Assembly: GCA_002712135.1 (NCBI GenBank)
Contig: PASO01000017.1
Span: 35,183-61,614 of the forward strand
Length of the DNA: 26,432 bases
Origin: Gammaproteobacteria bacterium
GTDB lineage: Bacteria; Pseudomonadota; Gammaproteobacteria; Pseudomonadales; Azotimanducaceae
Reading direction: 5' to 3'
Positions 8,257 to 16,710 of the stretch are shown here, in pieces (position 1 is the first letter of the stretch; each line of letters begins with the position of its first letter). The notes under the pieces were generated by a model. The model was not told the DNA's origin. It did not search any database and was given only the letters and a program-made list of their open reading frames with translations. Position numbers and translations under genes: made by a program.

Positions 8257-8927
8257 ATGGACCAGATCTGATCGCGCTGCTGGTGACGCTAAAGCTGGCA
8301 TTAGTCAGTACATTTATTTTGTTATTGGCGGGCACACCCGTTGCCTGGTGGCTTTCGCGAACAGAGTGGCGCTTCAGATTTCTAATTGAGGCTGTCGTTG
8401 CGTTGCCGCTGGTGCTACCGCCCACTGTGCTTGGCTTTTATTTGCTGGTGGCGCTGAGCCCTGCGGGACCCATCGGAGCAGTTACTTCAGCGCTTGGCCT
8501 TGGTTCACTGGCGTTTTCATTCAGTGGACTGGTTATTGGTTCGGTCATTTATTCAATGCCATTTGTTATTCAGCCGTTGCAGGATGCATTTCGTGCAATA
8601 GGGCCTAGACCATTGGAGGTAGCGGCGACACTGCGAGCTCCACCACTGGACCGGTTTTTTACGATTGTTCTGCCTCTTGCTAAACCTGGGTTCATTACCG
8701 CTACGGTGTTGGGCTTCGCGCATACCTTGGGCGAGTTCGGTGTGGTATTGATGATCGGTGGCAATATCCCCGGGGAGACTCGGGTGGTTTCTATTGCTAT
8801 CTATGATCACGTGGAGATGCTGGAGTACACTAGGGCGCACTTGCTTGCAGGTGGTTTGCTGCTGTTGTCGTTTTTGATGCTGACATTGGTCTACCGTAAC
8901 CGTGGGTTTCGCATGGTGTCATCTTGA
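8253..8927 (+). CDS. modB: Molybdate ABC transporter permease ModB
   Basis: 224 residues with about five membrane helices. The N-terminus ([20 protein letters not shown]) and [17 protein letters not shown] are typical of ModB. The ATPase-contact EAA loop is present as [25 protein letters not shown] near residues 125-149. [24 protein letters not shown] is the highly conserved ModB segment that precedes the last helices. It forms the inner-membrane channel dimer. Start overlaps modA (ATGA) and the stop overlaps modC (TTGA), so the three are translated in a coupled manner. Confidence 0.95.
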   Translation: MNGPDLIALLVTLKLALVSTFILLLAGTPVAWWLSRTEWRFRFLIEAVVALPLVLPPTVLGFYLLVALSPAGPIGAVTSALGLGSLAFSFSGLVIGSVIYSMPFVIQPLQDAFRAIGPRPLEVAATLRAPPLDRFFTIVLPLAKPGFITATVLGFAHTLGEFGVVLMIGGNIPGETRVVSIAIYDHVEMLEYTRAHLLAGGLLLLSFLMLTLVYRNRGFRMVSS

Positions 8928-10003
8928 GTATCCAGGCCACTTTCGATATCCATAGGGATGAGTTTTCACTTTCCGTTGATGTGGAGATCCCGGAGCAGGG
9001 CATCACGGCACTGTTTGTACCGTCCGGGTGTGGCAAGACTAGTTTGTTACGTGCCTTGGCTGGTCTGGACCGATATCCGAATAGCAGGTTGAGTATTGGT
9101 GAAACCTGCTGGCAGGATGAAACCAATTTTGTTGCGACCCATGAGCGCGAGCTGGGGTACGTTTTCCAGGAGCCGAGCCTGTTTCCTCATATGACGGTAC
9201 AACAAAATCTGAATTACGGTGTGTCCAGAATGAAGTCAATGCAGGATGTGTCCAGCGACCGATTATCAAGAGATAATGTGATTGATCTCCTGGGTTTAGG
9301 GAATCTGTTGGCGCGCCATCCCACTACTTTGTCCGGAGGAGAGCAGCAACGGGTGGCTATTGCCCGGGCTATTGTGACCAGTCCACGCCTGCTTCTAATG
9401 GATGAGCCGCTGGCGTCGTTGGATATGGATCGGAAGCTCGAGATTCTTCCTTACATAGATGCACTTCACCGAGACCTTGGCATCCCGGTGATATACGTCA
9501 GTCATGATAGGGACGAAGTTGCCCGCCTTGCAGATAGTCTGGTGCTTATGGGCGTGGAAGGAATTATTGCCCTCGGTAGCATTGCAGAAATGTTGACGCG
9601 TTTAGATTTACCGCTCGCACATGGAAGTGAGGCTGAGGCGCTTATCGAGGCAACTGTATCGAGTCATGATGATGTATACGATCTCACTTATCTGAAATCA
9701 CCGCTTGGACAGGTTACGGTTCCCGGTAAAACGATGGGCGTTGGGGTTGGGGTGCGCGTGCGAATTCTGGCAAGAGATGTTAGTTTGACGCTAATGCGTC
9801 AGACCGACACCAGTATTCTGAATATATTTGCGGCAACGGTTGATGAAATAGTAGCGGAAGGACCTTCTCAGGTCACAGTTCGACTTAGTATCGCAGATAG
9901 TTTGATCCTGGCAAGGATTACCCGTAAATCAGCGGACCTGCTTGGATTGAAACCGGGCCTTCAGGTCTTTGCGCAAACCAAGAGTGTGGCATTACTGGCT
10001 TAA
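8924..10003 (+). CDS. modC: Molybdate ABC transporter ATPase ModC
   Basis: 359 residues from a TTG start overlapping the modB stop. The ABC motifs are a Walker A-like PSGCGKTS at 33-40, a Q-loop in [12 protein letters not shown], the signature LSGGEQQR, Walker B LLLMDEP and the switch His in [12 protein letters not shown]-terminal molybdate-binding TOBE/MOP domain occupies about the last 70 residues ([15 protein letters not shown] onward). It powers import through ModB. Oddity: the first Gly of GxxxxGK[ST] is Val32 here (FVPSGCGKT instead of the usual FGPSGxGKT), which may affect ATP binding or may be tolerated. Confidence 0.95.
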   Translation: MSIQATFDIHRDEFSLSVDVEIPEQGITALFVPSGCGKTSLLRALAGLDRYPNSRLSIGETCWQDETNFVATHERELGYVFQEPSLFPHMTVQQNLNYGVSRMKSMQDVSSDRLSRDNVIDLLGLGNLLARHPTTLSGGEQQRVAIARAIVTSPRLLLMDEPLASLDMDRKLEILPYIDALHRDLGIPVIYVSHDRDEVARLADSLVLMGVEGIIALGSIAEMLTRLDLPLAHGSEAEALIEATVSSHDDVYDLTYLKSPLGQVTVPGKTMGVGVGVRVRILARDVSLTLMRQTDTSILNIFAATVDEIVAEGPSQVTVRLSIADSLILARITRKSADLLGLKPGLQVFAQTKSVALLA

Positions 10004-10021
10004 TTGTTTTGGGGCGGCGCA

Positions 10022-10747
10022 CTAGAGACAACGCCTGAACATGGCGAACAAACGTTCCCAATGTCGCTCTGCACTTAACTTGTCATACATCCCTTGTCGT
10101 TGCGGAAAGACGAAACCATGATTGGTGCCCGGGTACCAATCAATGCGGTAGTTGACGTCAGTGTTTTTCAGGTGCGCTTCCAGCGCATCAACTTCCTCTG
10201 CCTTTATATGAATATCATTTTCGGCACAGCCGAAGTATATTTCTCCCTTAATCTTATCTGCATCAAGATGAGGGGAGTCATCATCGTCGGTACATAACCT
10301 TACACCGTGAATGGAGGCAGATGCTGTTACTCTATCGGAAATCTGCGCTGCAACGGCAAACGCGAAAGGACCACTCATACAATAGCCCGTGCAGCCGACC
10401 GAACCGTCACGCGCATTATCATCTTTGTCGGCGAATTCAAGGAGGGCCCTGCAATCCTCAACAACCATCTTGTTGGTAAGAGCGGCCATATGTTGTCGCT
10501 GTATGGTTCTAGCCTCTTCCGTAAAGTCGCTAATAAAGTTTGGATCTGTCCTGTAGTAAAGGTTCGGCAACATGACGTAGTAGCCCACGGTGGAGAAGCG
10601 TCTCGCCATATCGTTTAACTCTTCACGCTTACCGGGAGCATCCATAAGAAACAAAATGATTGGATAGGGACCACCTTCATCGGGAACGGTAATGAAGGTT
10701 GGCATTGCACCATCGATGGTTTGTATCTCGAGTTCTTGTTCTTTCAT
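10022..10747 (-). CDS. Dienelactone hydrolase family protein
   Basis: 241 residues, cytoplasmic alpha/beta hydrolase. The nucleophile elbow is GYCMSG with Cys123, the same kind of cysteine nucleophile as in dienelactone hydrolases. The probable acid is Asp178 (CAENDIH) and the base His210 (GTNHGFVFP), so the Cys-Asp-His triad is complete. Dienelactone hydrolase opens the lactone ring in the chlorocatechol (modified ortho) pathway, but many family members act on other esters or lactones. The start (MKEQELEIQT) has only a weak ribosome site. It converges on modC with an 18-base gap and is divergent from glcB. No chlorocatechol genes accompany it, so the substrate is open. Confidence 0.9.
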   Translation of the reverse strand: MKEQELEIQTIDGAMPTFITVPDEGGPYPIILFLMDAPGKREELNDMARRFSTVGYYVMLPNLYYRTDPNFISDFTEEARTIQRQHMAALTNKMVVEDCRALLEFADKDDNARDGSVGCTGYCMSGPFAFAVAAQISDRVTASASIHGVRLCTDDDDSPHLDADKIKGEIYFGCAENDIHIKAEEVDALEAHLKNTDVNYRIDWYPGTNHGFVFPQRQGMYDKLSAERHWERLFAMFRRCL

Positions 10748-10990
10748 ATTGTTTCGCGTTTACCTCTTCACTGTGTTCTTCTGAGTTTCAGCTATCCGTT
10801 AGCTGGCTTGGGATGCAGTTCGTCAAGCGGTATTGAACTGCCTACACTTGTTAGTGCTCGTGTATGGTATCGACGCAGACGTCTGTATTCATTAGCAAAC
10901 CAGTTAATGACACCAAATTTCCTATGGATAAATCCCTCTTTTGAACGTCCATGAGCTGATTGTAGCGCTTTCGGGTACAGCAAGTGAAAG

Positions 10991-11026
10991 CCGCGTTGAT
11001 TTCGCGTAGCATTGCGCATCAACGTG
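10991..11026 (+). promoter_or_regulatory. Inverted repeat / long hairpin in the glcB leader
   Basis: CCGCGTTGAT (10991-11000) and ATCAACGTGG (11017-11026) are complementary at 9 of 10 positions, with a possible G-U at the tenth. GCG (11004-11006) can also pair with CGC (11015-11017 region) inside, giving a hairpin of about 12-13 pairs with a small bulge. It ends 18 bases before the glcB ATG and close to its ribosome site (GAGAGC). It could be an operator for a glyoxylate-responsive repressor or an mRNA structure. Confidence 0.4.
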
Positions 11027-11044
11027 GTAATTGAGAGCAAAAAA

Positions 11045-13222
11045 ATGACAGAACGCGTAACCTCTGGCGGCCTCCAGATCGCCAAAGAATTGTATGACTT
11101 GATCGCTGATGAGGTGGCTCCGGGAACTAACGTACAACCGGATGTTTTTTGGGAGCAAATGGCAGCCATATGCCAAGATTTAGTACCGCGCAATCAAGCG
11201 CTTCTGAAACGTCGCGATGAACTTCAGATCCAGATCGACGACTGGTATCACGCTCATCAGGGACAGGTTCACGACCCGGTTGCATATGAGGCGTTCCTTC
11301 GAGAAGTTGGATACCTTGAAGAAGAAGGCGATGACTTTGAGATTACGACCGAGAACGTGGATGAAGAGATCGCGTTGATGGCCGGCCCTCAACTTGTGGT
11401 GCCGGTGATGAATGCCAGATACGCATTGAACGCAGCCAATGCACGATGGGGCAGCTTGTATGATGCACTATATGGAACTGATGTAATTCCCGAGACTCCG
11501 GGGGCTGAAAAGGGTGGCAGCTATAACCCTGGTCGGGGTGATAAGGTTATTGCCTACGCGGCAGGATTCTTGAATGATCGTGCACCGTTGGCGGGCACCG
11601 CACATGAAGAAGTTACGCAATATGCGATCGTAGATCGCAATCTTTCATGTACGCTGGAATCCGGTGACGCGGTAGGGCTCACCGATCCTGGTCAGCTGGT
11701 TGGATATCTTGGAGAAGAGGATGACCTTTCTGGCGTGTTGCTCGTGCACAATGGGCTTCATATCGAGATACAGATCGATCGAACTGACAATATAGGTAAA
11801 GATCATAAGGCCGGGGTTAAGGATATCTATATGGAGTCTGCGATTACTACTATCCAGGACTGTGAGGATTCTGTTGCAGCAGTCGATGCCGAGGATAAAA
11901 CGCTGGTCTATCGTAATTGGCTTGGTTTGATGAAGGGTGACCTCGCGGAGGAGTTTGATAAAGACGGAACCGTCATTCGACGTACCCTCAACCCTGATAG
12001 AACCTACAAATCTCCTGATGGAAGCACCGTTACACTGCACGGTCGGAGTCTGCTTTTAGTCAGGAATGTCGGTCATCTCATGACTAACGACGCGGTGCTT
12101 CTGGAAGATGGTAGCGAGATTCCCGAAGGTATTCTCGACGCGATGGTGACAAGTTTGGCGGCGATTCACGATTTGACGGGGAATGGAGATTATCGAAACT
12201 CTCGTACCGGTAGCATGTACATCGTTAAACCTAAAATGCATGGTCCCGACGAAGTGGAGTTCACAGTCGATTTGTTTGAACGTGTCGAGCAGGCGCTGGG
12301 TCTTTCCAAGAATACGCTAAAAGTGGGCATCATGGACGAAGAGCGTCGCACCACACTTAATCTTAAGGAGTGTATCCGGAGAGCCCGTGATCGTGTGATT
12401 TTCATCAATACCGGGTTCCTTGATCGGACTGGGGATGAAATCCACACTAGTATGGAAATGGGTCCCATGGTCAAAAAGACTGTGATGAAGCAACAGACGT
12501 GGATCAACGCCTATGAGGACTACAACGTTGACGTTGGTCTTGAAACGGGTTTTTCGGGACGTGCTCAGATAGGAAAAGGCATGTGGCCAATGCCGGATGA
12601 AATGGCGCAGATGATGGATCAAAAGCTAGGCCACGCTGAATCTGGTGCAAACACCGCCTGGGTGCCTTCCCCGACGGCGGCGACTTTGCACGCAATGCAT
12701 TATCACATGGTAAGCGTACCGAGTCAGCAGGCAACCCTTCGTTCGCGGGCGCGAGCGAAGTTAGATGATTTGCTCACGGTCCCGGTTCTTGCGGGTGAGA
12801 ATCTTTCCAGCGATGAGGTTGCTAAAGAACTTGAGAACAATGCCCAGGGTATTCTTGGCTACGTGGTGCGTTGGATTGATCAGGGAGTGGGCTGTTCCAA
12901 AGTGCCGGATATAAATGACATCGGTTTGATGGAAGATCGTGCAACACTGCGGATATCTTCTCAGCATATCTGTAATTGGCTACGTCACGGGATTTGTTCG
13001 GAAGAGCAGGTGCTGGAAACGTTGAAAAAGATGGCTACCGTGGTTGATAAGCAGAATGAGGGCGATGATCTATATCGGGAGATGGCGCCAAACTTTGATC
13101 AGAGTGTGGCCTTTCAGGCAGCCTGTGATCTGGTGCTCAAAGGTCGGGCACAACCGAACGGGTACACCGAACCGATTCTGCACTCTCGCAGGAGAGAGGC
13201 TAAGGAGCTTTTCGGCAGTTAG
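11045..13222 (+). CDS. glcB: Malate synthase G
   Basis: 725 residues from the ATG that begins [20 protein letters not shown], the family N-terminus; a TTG 33 bases upstream is in frame but lies inside the inverted repeat. The length matches isoform G (E. coli GlcB is 723). It condenses glyoxylate with acetyl-CoA to malate in the cytoplasm. Conserved blocks include GIMDEERRT, the signature [18 protein letters not shown], and [28 protein letters not shown], in which the Asp falls at residue 631, the position of the catalytic base in E. coli GlcB. It stands alone, transcribed away from the dienelactone hydrolase gene. Isoform G serves growth on glycolate, glyoxylate or acetate. Confidence 0.97.
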   Translation: MTERVTSGGLQIAKELYDLIADEVAPGTNVQPDVFWEQMAAICQDLVPRNQALLKRRDELQIQIDDWYHAHQGQVHDPVAYEAFLREVGYLEEEGDDFEITTENVDEEIALMAGPQLVVPVMNARYALNAANARWGSLYDALYGTDVIPETPGAEKGGSYNPGRGDKVIAYAAGFLNDRAPLAGTAHEEVTQYAIVDRNLSCTLESGDAVGLTDPGQLVGYLGEEDDLSGVLLVHNGLHIEIQIDRTDNIGKDHKAGVKDIYMESAITTIQDCEDSVAAVDAEDKTLVYRNWLGLMKGDLAEEFDKDGTVIRRTLNPDRTYKSPDGSTVTLHGRSLLLVRNVGHLMTNDAVLLEDGSEIPEGILDAMVTSLAAIHDLTGNGDYRNSRTGSMYIVKPKMHGPDEVEFTVDLFERVEQALGLSKNTLKVGIMDEERRTTLNLKECIRRARDRVIFINTGFLDRTGDEIHTSMEMGPMVKKTVMKQQTWINAYEDYNVDVGLETGFSGRAQIGKGMWPMPDEMAQMMDQKLGHAESGANTAWVPSPTAATLHAMHYHMVSVPSQQATLRSRARAKLDDLLTVPVLAGENLSSDEVAKELENNAQGILGYVVRWIDQGVGCSKVPDINDIGLMEDRATLRISSQHICNWLRHGICSEEQVLETLKKMATVVDKQNEGDDLYREMAPNFDQSVAFQAACDLVLKGRAQPNGYTEPILHSRRREAKELFGS

Positions 13223-13263
13223 CTCTTTCCGATCAGCTCTGCTTTGACCTGAAGAGATTCGAC

Positions 13264-14060
13264 AGTTGTGGGAAAATACTCGTCTTAGAAGACGAGGTAC
13301 TGGTCGCCCTATAGATCAATGATCGCCTGACTAATAAGGGCTGGGTGTTCCGGGCGTTGCCTATGGAGCGAACGCCATTGAGCTTGCTGGCGGACTAGGT
13401 CATACCTTTTTCGCTCTGATATCCATCTAAAGAATGAGTTAAGTGGTATAGGAGTTTCTCTGGAAATCCAATGCTTTATGTATATCCCGGTGGGATTTCT
13501 TACGGTTTATTTAGATGAAGTTACTGTCAATTGCTGCGAAGGCAGCGAGTTTGTTCTGTTAACTCGTAGAGTGGGTCGAAACCCGTGAGTTGCAAATCAA
13601 TATTGAAATGACGCTGTATTAGTTTCGTATCGAGAAAGAGTTACGTAAAATGCAGCAGCTTCTAAATGCGACGCTGATATGTATAGGCAGTGCGCTAATT
13701 TTATCGATGAAGATGGCAATATCAGTGACATGAACTAGGGTGCGGTTCAAATATTCGACGGTGATTGCAAGTGTCAAGCTTCTAGGCTAACCGATTCGGG
13801 TGTTCTGATCATTGGGGATTGAGAAACGGGCAAAGAAGTACTTGCTCGCCATATACATGATCTGACTCCGCGCAAGGAAAAGCCGTTAATTGTTCGAATT
13901 TAGCTTACAAAGAAGGTCGGAACTCCCGTCAATTGGTCAGTGGCTGGAAGAAGACATCATCTGTAGTCAGCCTGCAGTAAGCGAGAATGCGCTTAGCCAG
14001 GCAGCTCAGAATTTTATTGTTCTTGAAAATAGGCTTAGCAGGAAGGCAAAAAAATCGTGA
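13264..14060 (+). pseudogene. Relic of a sigma-54 response regulator (REC-PAS-AAA+-Fis HTH)
   Basis: No open frame spans this gap, but an ordered domain series can be read across all three plus frames. 13273-13311 reads KILVLEDEVLVAL, a REC domain start, followed by TAG and INDRLTNKGW. 13359-13427 reads AIELAGGL...FALISI. 13445-13585 reads GIGVSLEIQ...IPVGFLTVYLDE, the end of REC. From 13587 comes the linker helix ELQINIEMTLY, then FRIEKELRKMQQLLNATL. From 13694, IDEDGNISDMN is PAS-like, and 13793-13900 reads GVLIIGD-stop-ETGKEVLARHIHDLTPRKEKP, the Walker A region of sigma-54 activators. 13935-14057 reads NALSQAAQNFIVLENRLSRKAKK, aligning with a Fis-type HTH. Several stops and frameshifts and the loss of most of the AAA+ domain show it is dead. 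Its former target is unknown. Confidence 0.8.
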
Positions 14061-14288
14061 GTTCTGAGGTAATGATGAGGTGAGTCGGCGCAAAGATTGG
14101 ACAGATATGCCAGTTTTTGATTGACGGGTTAATACGTCTGGCAAGTGACAGGAAATAATCTATACATGATTTAATACAGTATGTCCTGGCCAAGAAATTT
14201 GAACGCCGAAGGTTGCCCAGAAAGGAAGTTACTCGTTCAATGGGAGTTTCGTTACCCCCGTATCGGCATTATCTGAGTTAGAAACTAG

Positions 14289-14978
14289 CTAGTGACCTAA
14301 GAGTTTCTTGAATGCAGTTTTTTGATCTTCGTTCATGTCAGAGAATATTGGCACCCCCCATTCTGTTTCAGGAAATCCCTCAAGTTCCGGTGATCGTTTT
14401 AGCCTCCATCTGTGGTCAGGATTGTTTCCTAGCGCTTCACCTATGCCAGGTGGCCAAACGGGACAATCCACTCGGTCATGACCTTCTGATCCACAAGCCC
14501 TGCATCTGGGTGGTTTTTTGTCTGTTTTGAGTCCTGACTCAAGTGACCACTTGCCGTCTCCAATACCAATTTCCTTGAGTTCTCGACGCAATTTGACCTG
14601 TGCATTACCGCGTTCCAGGTAGCCAACGGTATTGAAGGGCAGGTAGGAGGAGTGCGCTATCAATGCCCAGTCTACGACAGCGTGAAACCCGGGCAGGTCC
14701 AGACACTTCTGGGGAATAAAGGGGCCGCCTGAGACCTTCCCATTCTTGATCATCAGGTGATATCCGGCAAGCTCACGACCATCCATTAGTCGTTCTGGCG
14801 TATGGGTATATTCTTCGCTAAAGCCCCACGCGTATCTATCGAGGTCCAGATTTTCCGTGGTAATTCGTTCAATACCAAGCCCTGATGCAAATTCGCACCA
14901 CCTAAGACAACCAAATTCCCACTTCTCGAATTCTGGCATAACCGATTCCCTAGCATAGAAAAACGATACGTTAACCAT
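14289..14978 (-). CDS. Protein of unknown function with a CCHC zinc knuckle
   Basis: 229 residues; no family recognised. The clear feature is CRACGSEGHDRVDC: Cys159-x2-Cys162-x4-His167-x4-Cys172, an exact match to the zinc-knuckle spacing of retroviral nucleocapsids and eukaryotic RNA-binding proteins, encoded at 14504-14463. It is preceded by a Lys-rich stretch (KTDKKPPRC), compatible with nucleic-acid binding. The N-terminal 150 residues are mixed alpha/beta with several Trp and Tyr and no signal peptide. Two starts are possible: the first ATG (used here, GGAG somewhat far upstream) and Met14 at 14939 (AGGG about 8 bases upstream). It is transcribed alone, opposite to its neighbours. Codon use looks ordinary. 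A coding gene is likely; function unknown. Confidence 0.75.
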   Translation of the reverse strand: MVNVSFFYARESVMPEFEKWEFGCLRWCEFASGLGIERITTENLDLDRYAWGFSEEYTHTPERLMDGRELAGYHLMIKNGKVSGGPFIPQKCLDLPGFHAVVDWALIAHSSYLPFNTVGYLERGNAQVKLRRELKEIGIGDGKWSLESGLKTDKKPPRCRACGSEGHDRVDCPVWPPGIGEALGNNPDHRWRLKRSPELEGFPETEWGVPIFSDMNEDQKTAFKKLLGH

Positions 14979-15392
14979 TGTAGTACAAATTCTCCATTGC
15001 TCAGGTAAAAGAACATCGCTAAGGATTGACGTTCACCAATTTCGTTAGCCATGGCTCCTCGATTTTTTACGGAGACGTTTTTGTTTTGCTAGACAAGGTG
15101 TTTCTGATCAATCTTGGCTCGAACCACGTCTTTATTTTGTCTAAATCATTGGTCATCCTTTCGATTCAAGCTCCGCTACGCTCGTCCGATTGTTTGTTCA
15201 TATGCGATGCGGTAATTCATTGCACGTACTAGATATCATCAGTGCAATTAACTTGCTATCAGCCTGCTTATGACCACAAAAGTGTCTAGTTCAATATTAC
15301 TTTAGTACTGGATATGCATTGGGCGGGACGTGATTGTTGTCCTTTTCCAACTTTGCCATACTGGATAAATATCACTTACGCGGAGATGCGAC
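14979..15392. other. Intergenic region between divergent genes, no gene seen
   Basis: About 410 bases separate the zinc-knuckle gene (minus) from the VOC gene (plus). Frames of 60-90 codons exist, but none resembles a protein and the longest overlaps the zinc-knuckle gene. The region probably holds both promoters. The visible structure is one 7-base inverted repeat, listed separately. CGGAG before 15393 is the ribosome site of the VOC gene. Confidence 0.6.
15219..15248. promoter_or_regulatory. Inverted repeat, candidate operator upstream of the VOC-GST operon
   Basis: ATTGCAC (15219-15225) and GTGCAAT (15242-15248) are perfect inverted repeats separated by 16 bases; with a few mismatches the symmetry extends further (AATTC against TTAAC). 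Spacing between arm centres is about two helical turns, as for many dimeric repressor sites. It lies about 145 bases before the VOC gene start. No regulator gene is adjacent. Confidence 0.35.
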
Positions 15393-15920
15393 ATGGTTAT
15401 GGGTCCAAAACAGTTGGGGCACCTAGTTATCAGGGTGAGGGATCTGGACAAGGCAGAGGACTTTTATACGAGAATCCTGGGACTAAAAATAATGCAGAAG
15501 TATCCAGGTAATGCGCTCTTCATGTCTGCGAATGACGAGATGTCACACGAACTCGCCATTTTTAAGGCAGACGATGACGCGCTAGGACCGGATGAAAAAA
15601 GGGTAGGTCTTGTTCACATGGCTTTCCAGATGGAGTCTATGGAAGACCTGAAGATGATGCATAAAAGGCTGAAGGAAAACAATATTGAGATTGATCATTA
15701 TGGTGATCACGGATTGTCACTCGGTGTCTATTTTCTTGACCCAGAGGGCAACGAAATAGAAACCTATTACGAACTGCCAAAGGCAGAATGGATTACTGAT
15801 GGCGAACATCTCTTCGATCAGAAAAAGGTACATTTTGGTGAGTCCAAGTTCCCCGAGATTCTAGAAGACGATGGGAATGCTGCAGGGAGGAAACTGACTA
15901 GAGAGCAGGTGCAAGCCTAG
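15393..15920 (+). CDS. VOC superfamily protein (glyoxalase/extradiol dioxygenase fold)
   Basis: 175 residues, start preceded by CGGAG. One complete pair of beta-alpha-beta-beta-beta units of the vicinal-oxygen-chelate fold: LGHLVIRVRDLDKAEDFYTRILGLK at the start and LVHMAFQM...YFLDPEGNEIETYYE in the second half. The three metal ligands of the family are present as His10, His75 and Glu123. VOC enzymes include glyoxalase I, extradiol dioxygenases, epimerases and glutathione transferases of the FosA type, so the reaction is not fixed by fold. A roughly 45-residue C-terminal tail (HLFDQKKVHFGESKF) is characteristic of catabolic VOC proteins. It heads a run of closely spaced genes with a GST 25 bases downstream, which makes a glutathione-linked or ring-cleavage role plausible. 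Confidence 0.88.
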   Translation: MVMGPKQLGHLVIRVRDLDKAEDFYTRILGLKIMQKYPGNALFMSANDEMSHELAIFKADDDALGPDEKRVGLVHMAFQMESMEDLKMMHKRLKENNIEIDHYGDHGLSLGVYFLDPEGNEIETYYELPKAEWITDGEHLFDQKKVHFGESKFPEILEDDGNAAGRKLTREQVQA

Positions 15921-15945
15921 ATAACCAATCTATAGTAGAAAACTC

Positions 15946-16692
15946 ATGACTTTACCAATTCTTTATGGTGTTCCTCTTTCGCAGCCAGTGCGCGCCGTTA
16001 TGTGGTTGATGCTTTACAAGAGACTGCCTTTTGAAATGGTGTTAATCAATCCTGGTTCAAAAGGTGAGAAAGGTAGCCGTAACCCTTTGTTTCTGGCTAA
16101 GAACCCGGCAGGAACCATACCATGTTATGAAGAACTGGATACAGGGATTGTGCTGGGTGAGGCTCACGCCATTATGTGCTACCTGGCGAGCAAGCATGGC
16201 TGGAATGATGTCTATCCCGATGACCTACAACAACGAGCGAGAGTAGACTGGTATCTGCATTTCCATCACAGAAATATCCGTGATGCTTCGACTGGCCTTA
16301 TGGCGCCGCATTTTCGTAAGGATCTTAATATTCCAGAAGTGATACAACGGACATCATTGGCGACCCTGGAGCGCGGTCTGGAATCACTTGAAACCGGTTG
16401 GCTTGCCCAGTCCCGTTTCCTCGTCGGCGATCAGTTAACGATTGCAGATATGGCTGCCTATGTGGAGATTGGCCAGTTGCAGCCTCAGTTCGCCAATGTT
16501 TTCAACTTTGAAGCGTATCCTAATGTGCGTCACTGGCTTAATGAGATGACCAAGATTGACCGTCATGACGATGTGCACGCAGTTCTGAAGGATATCGGTG
16601 ACATGAGTATGGAAGAGCCATCGTTGGAAAAAATCGTAAATGCTAATAAGCATGCCTTAGCGGTACTCAAGGAGTGCCTGACTAATTTGTAA
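15946..16692 (+). CDS. Glutathione S-transferase, theta-like
   Basis: 248 residues with an N-terminal thioredoxin-fold domain (ILYGVPLSQPVRAVMWLM) and an alpha-helical C-terminal domain. Ser12 is the likely glutathione-activating residue. NPAGTIPCYEE (near residues 53-63) supplies the cis-Pro loop, and LGEAHAIMCYLA is the ES-like motif that binds the gamma-glutamyl end, with Glu-Ala replacing the common Glu-Ser. FLVGDQLTIADMAAYVEI is the conserved N-capping/hydrophobic staple of the C-terminal domain. Cytoplasmic. It sits between the VOC and enolase-superfamily genes in the same direction, consistent with a catabolic step such as dehalogenation, ether cleavage or epoxide opening rather than general detoxification; this is inference. 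Confidence 0.9.
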   Translation: MTLPILYGVPLSQPVRAVMWLMLYKRLPFEMVLINPGSKGEKGSRNPLFLAKNPAGTIPCYEELDTGIVLGEAHAIMCYLASKHGWNDVYPDDLQQRARVDWYLHFHHRNIRDASTGLMAPHFRKDLNIPEVIQRTSLATLERGLESLETGWLAQSRFLVGDQLTIADMAAYVEIGQLQPQFANVFNFEAYPNVRHWLNEMTKIDRHDDVHAVLKDIGDMSMEEPSLEKIVNANKHALAVLKECLTNL

Positions 16693-16710
16693 CCTAATTT
16701 GGACAAAACA

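Noticed and set aside
10307..10618. 103-codon plus-strand frame inside the dienelactone hydrolase gene.
   Set aside because: It is antisense to a well-conserved enzyme with a complete catalytic triad and has no recognisable features.
11645..12040. 131-codon minus-strand frame inside malate synthase G.
   Set aside because: Shadow of a strongly conserved gene; no ribosome site or protein-like features.
13279..13296. Perfect palindrome CTCGTCTTAGAAGACGAG after glcB, looking like a terminator stem.
   Set aside because: It has only a 2-4 base loop and no T-run, and it lies inside the decayed REC domain coding for LVLEDE, so the symmetry is probably incidental to the codons.
14786..15052. 88-codon minus-strand frame starting MANEIGERQ, overlapping the zinc-knuckle gene.
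   Set aside because: Most of it lies in another frame of the longer gene; no similarity recognised. It could be an upstream short ORF, but nothing supports it.
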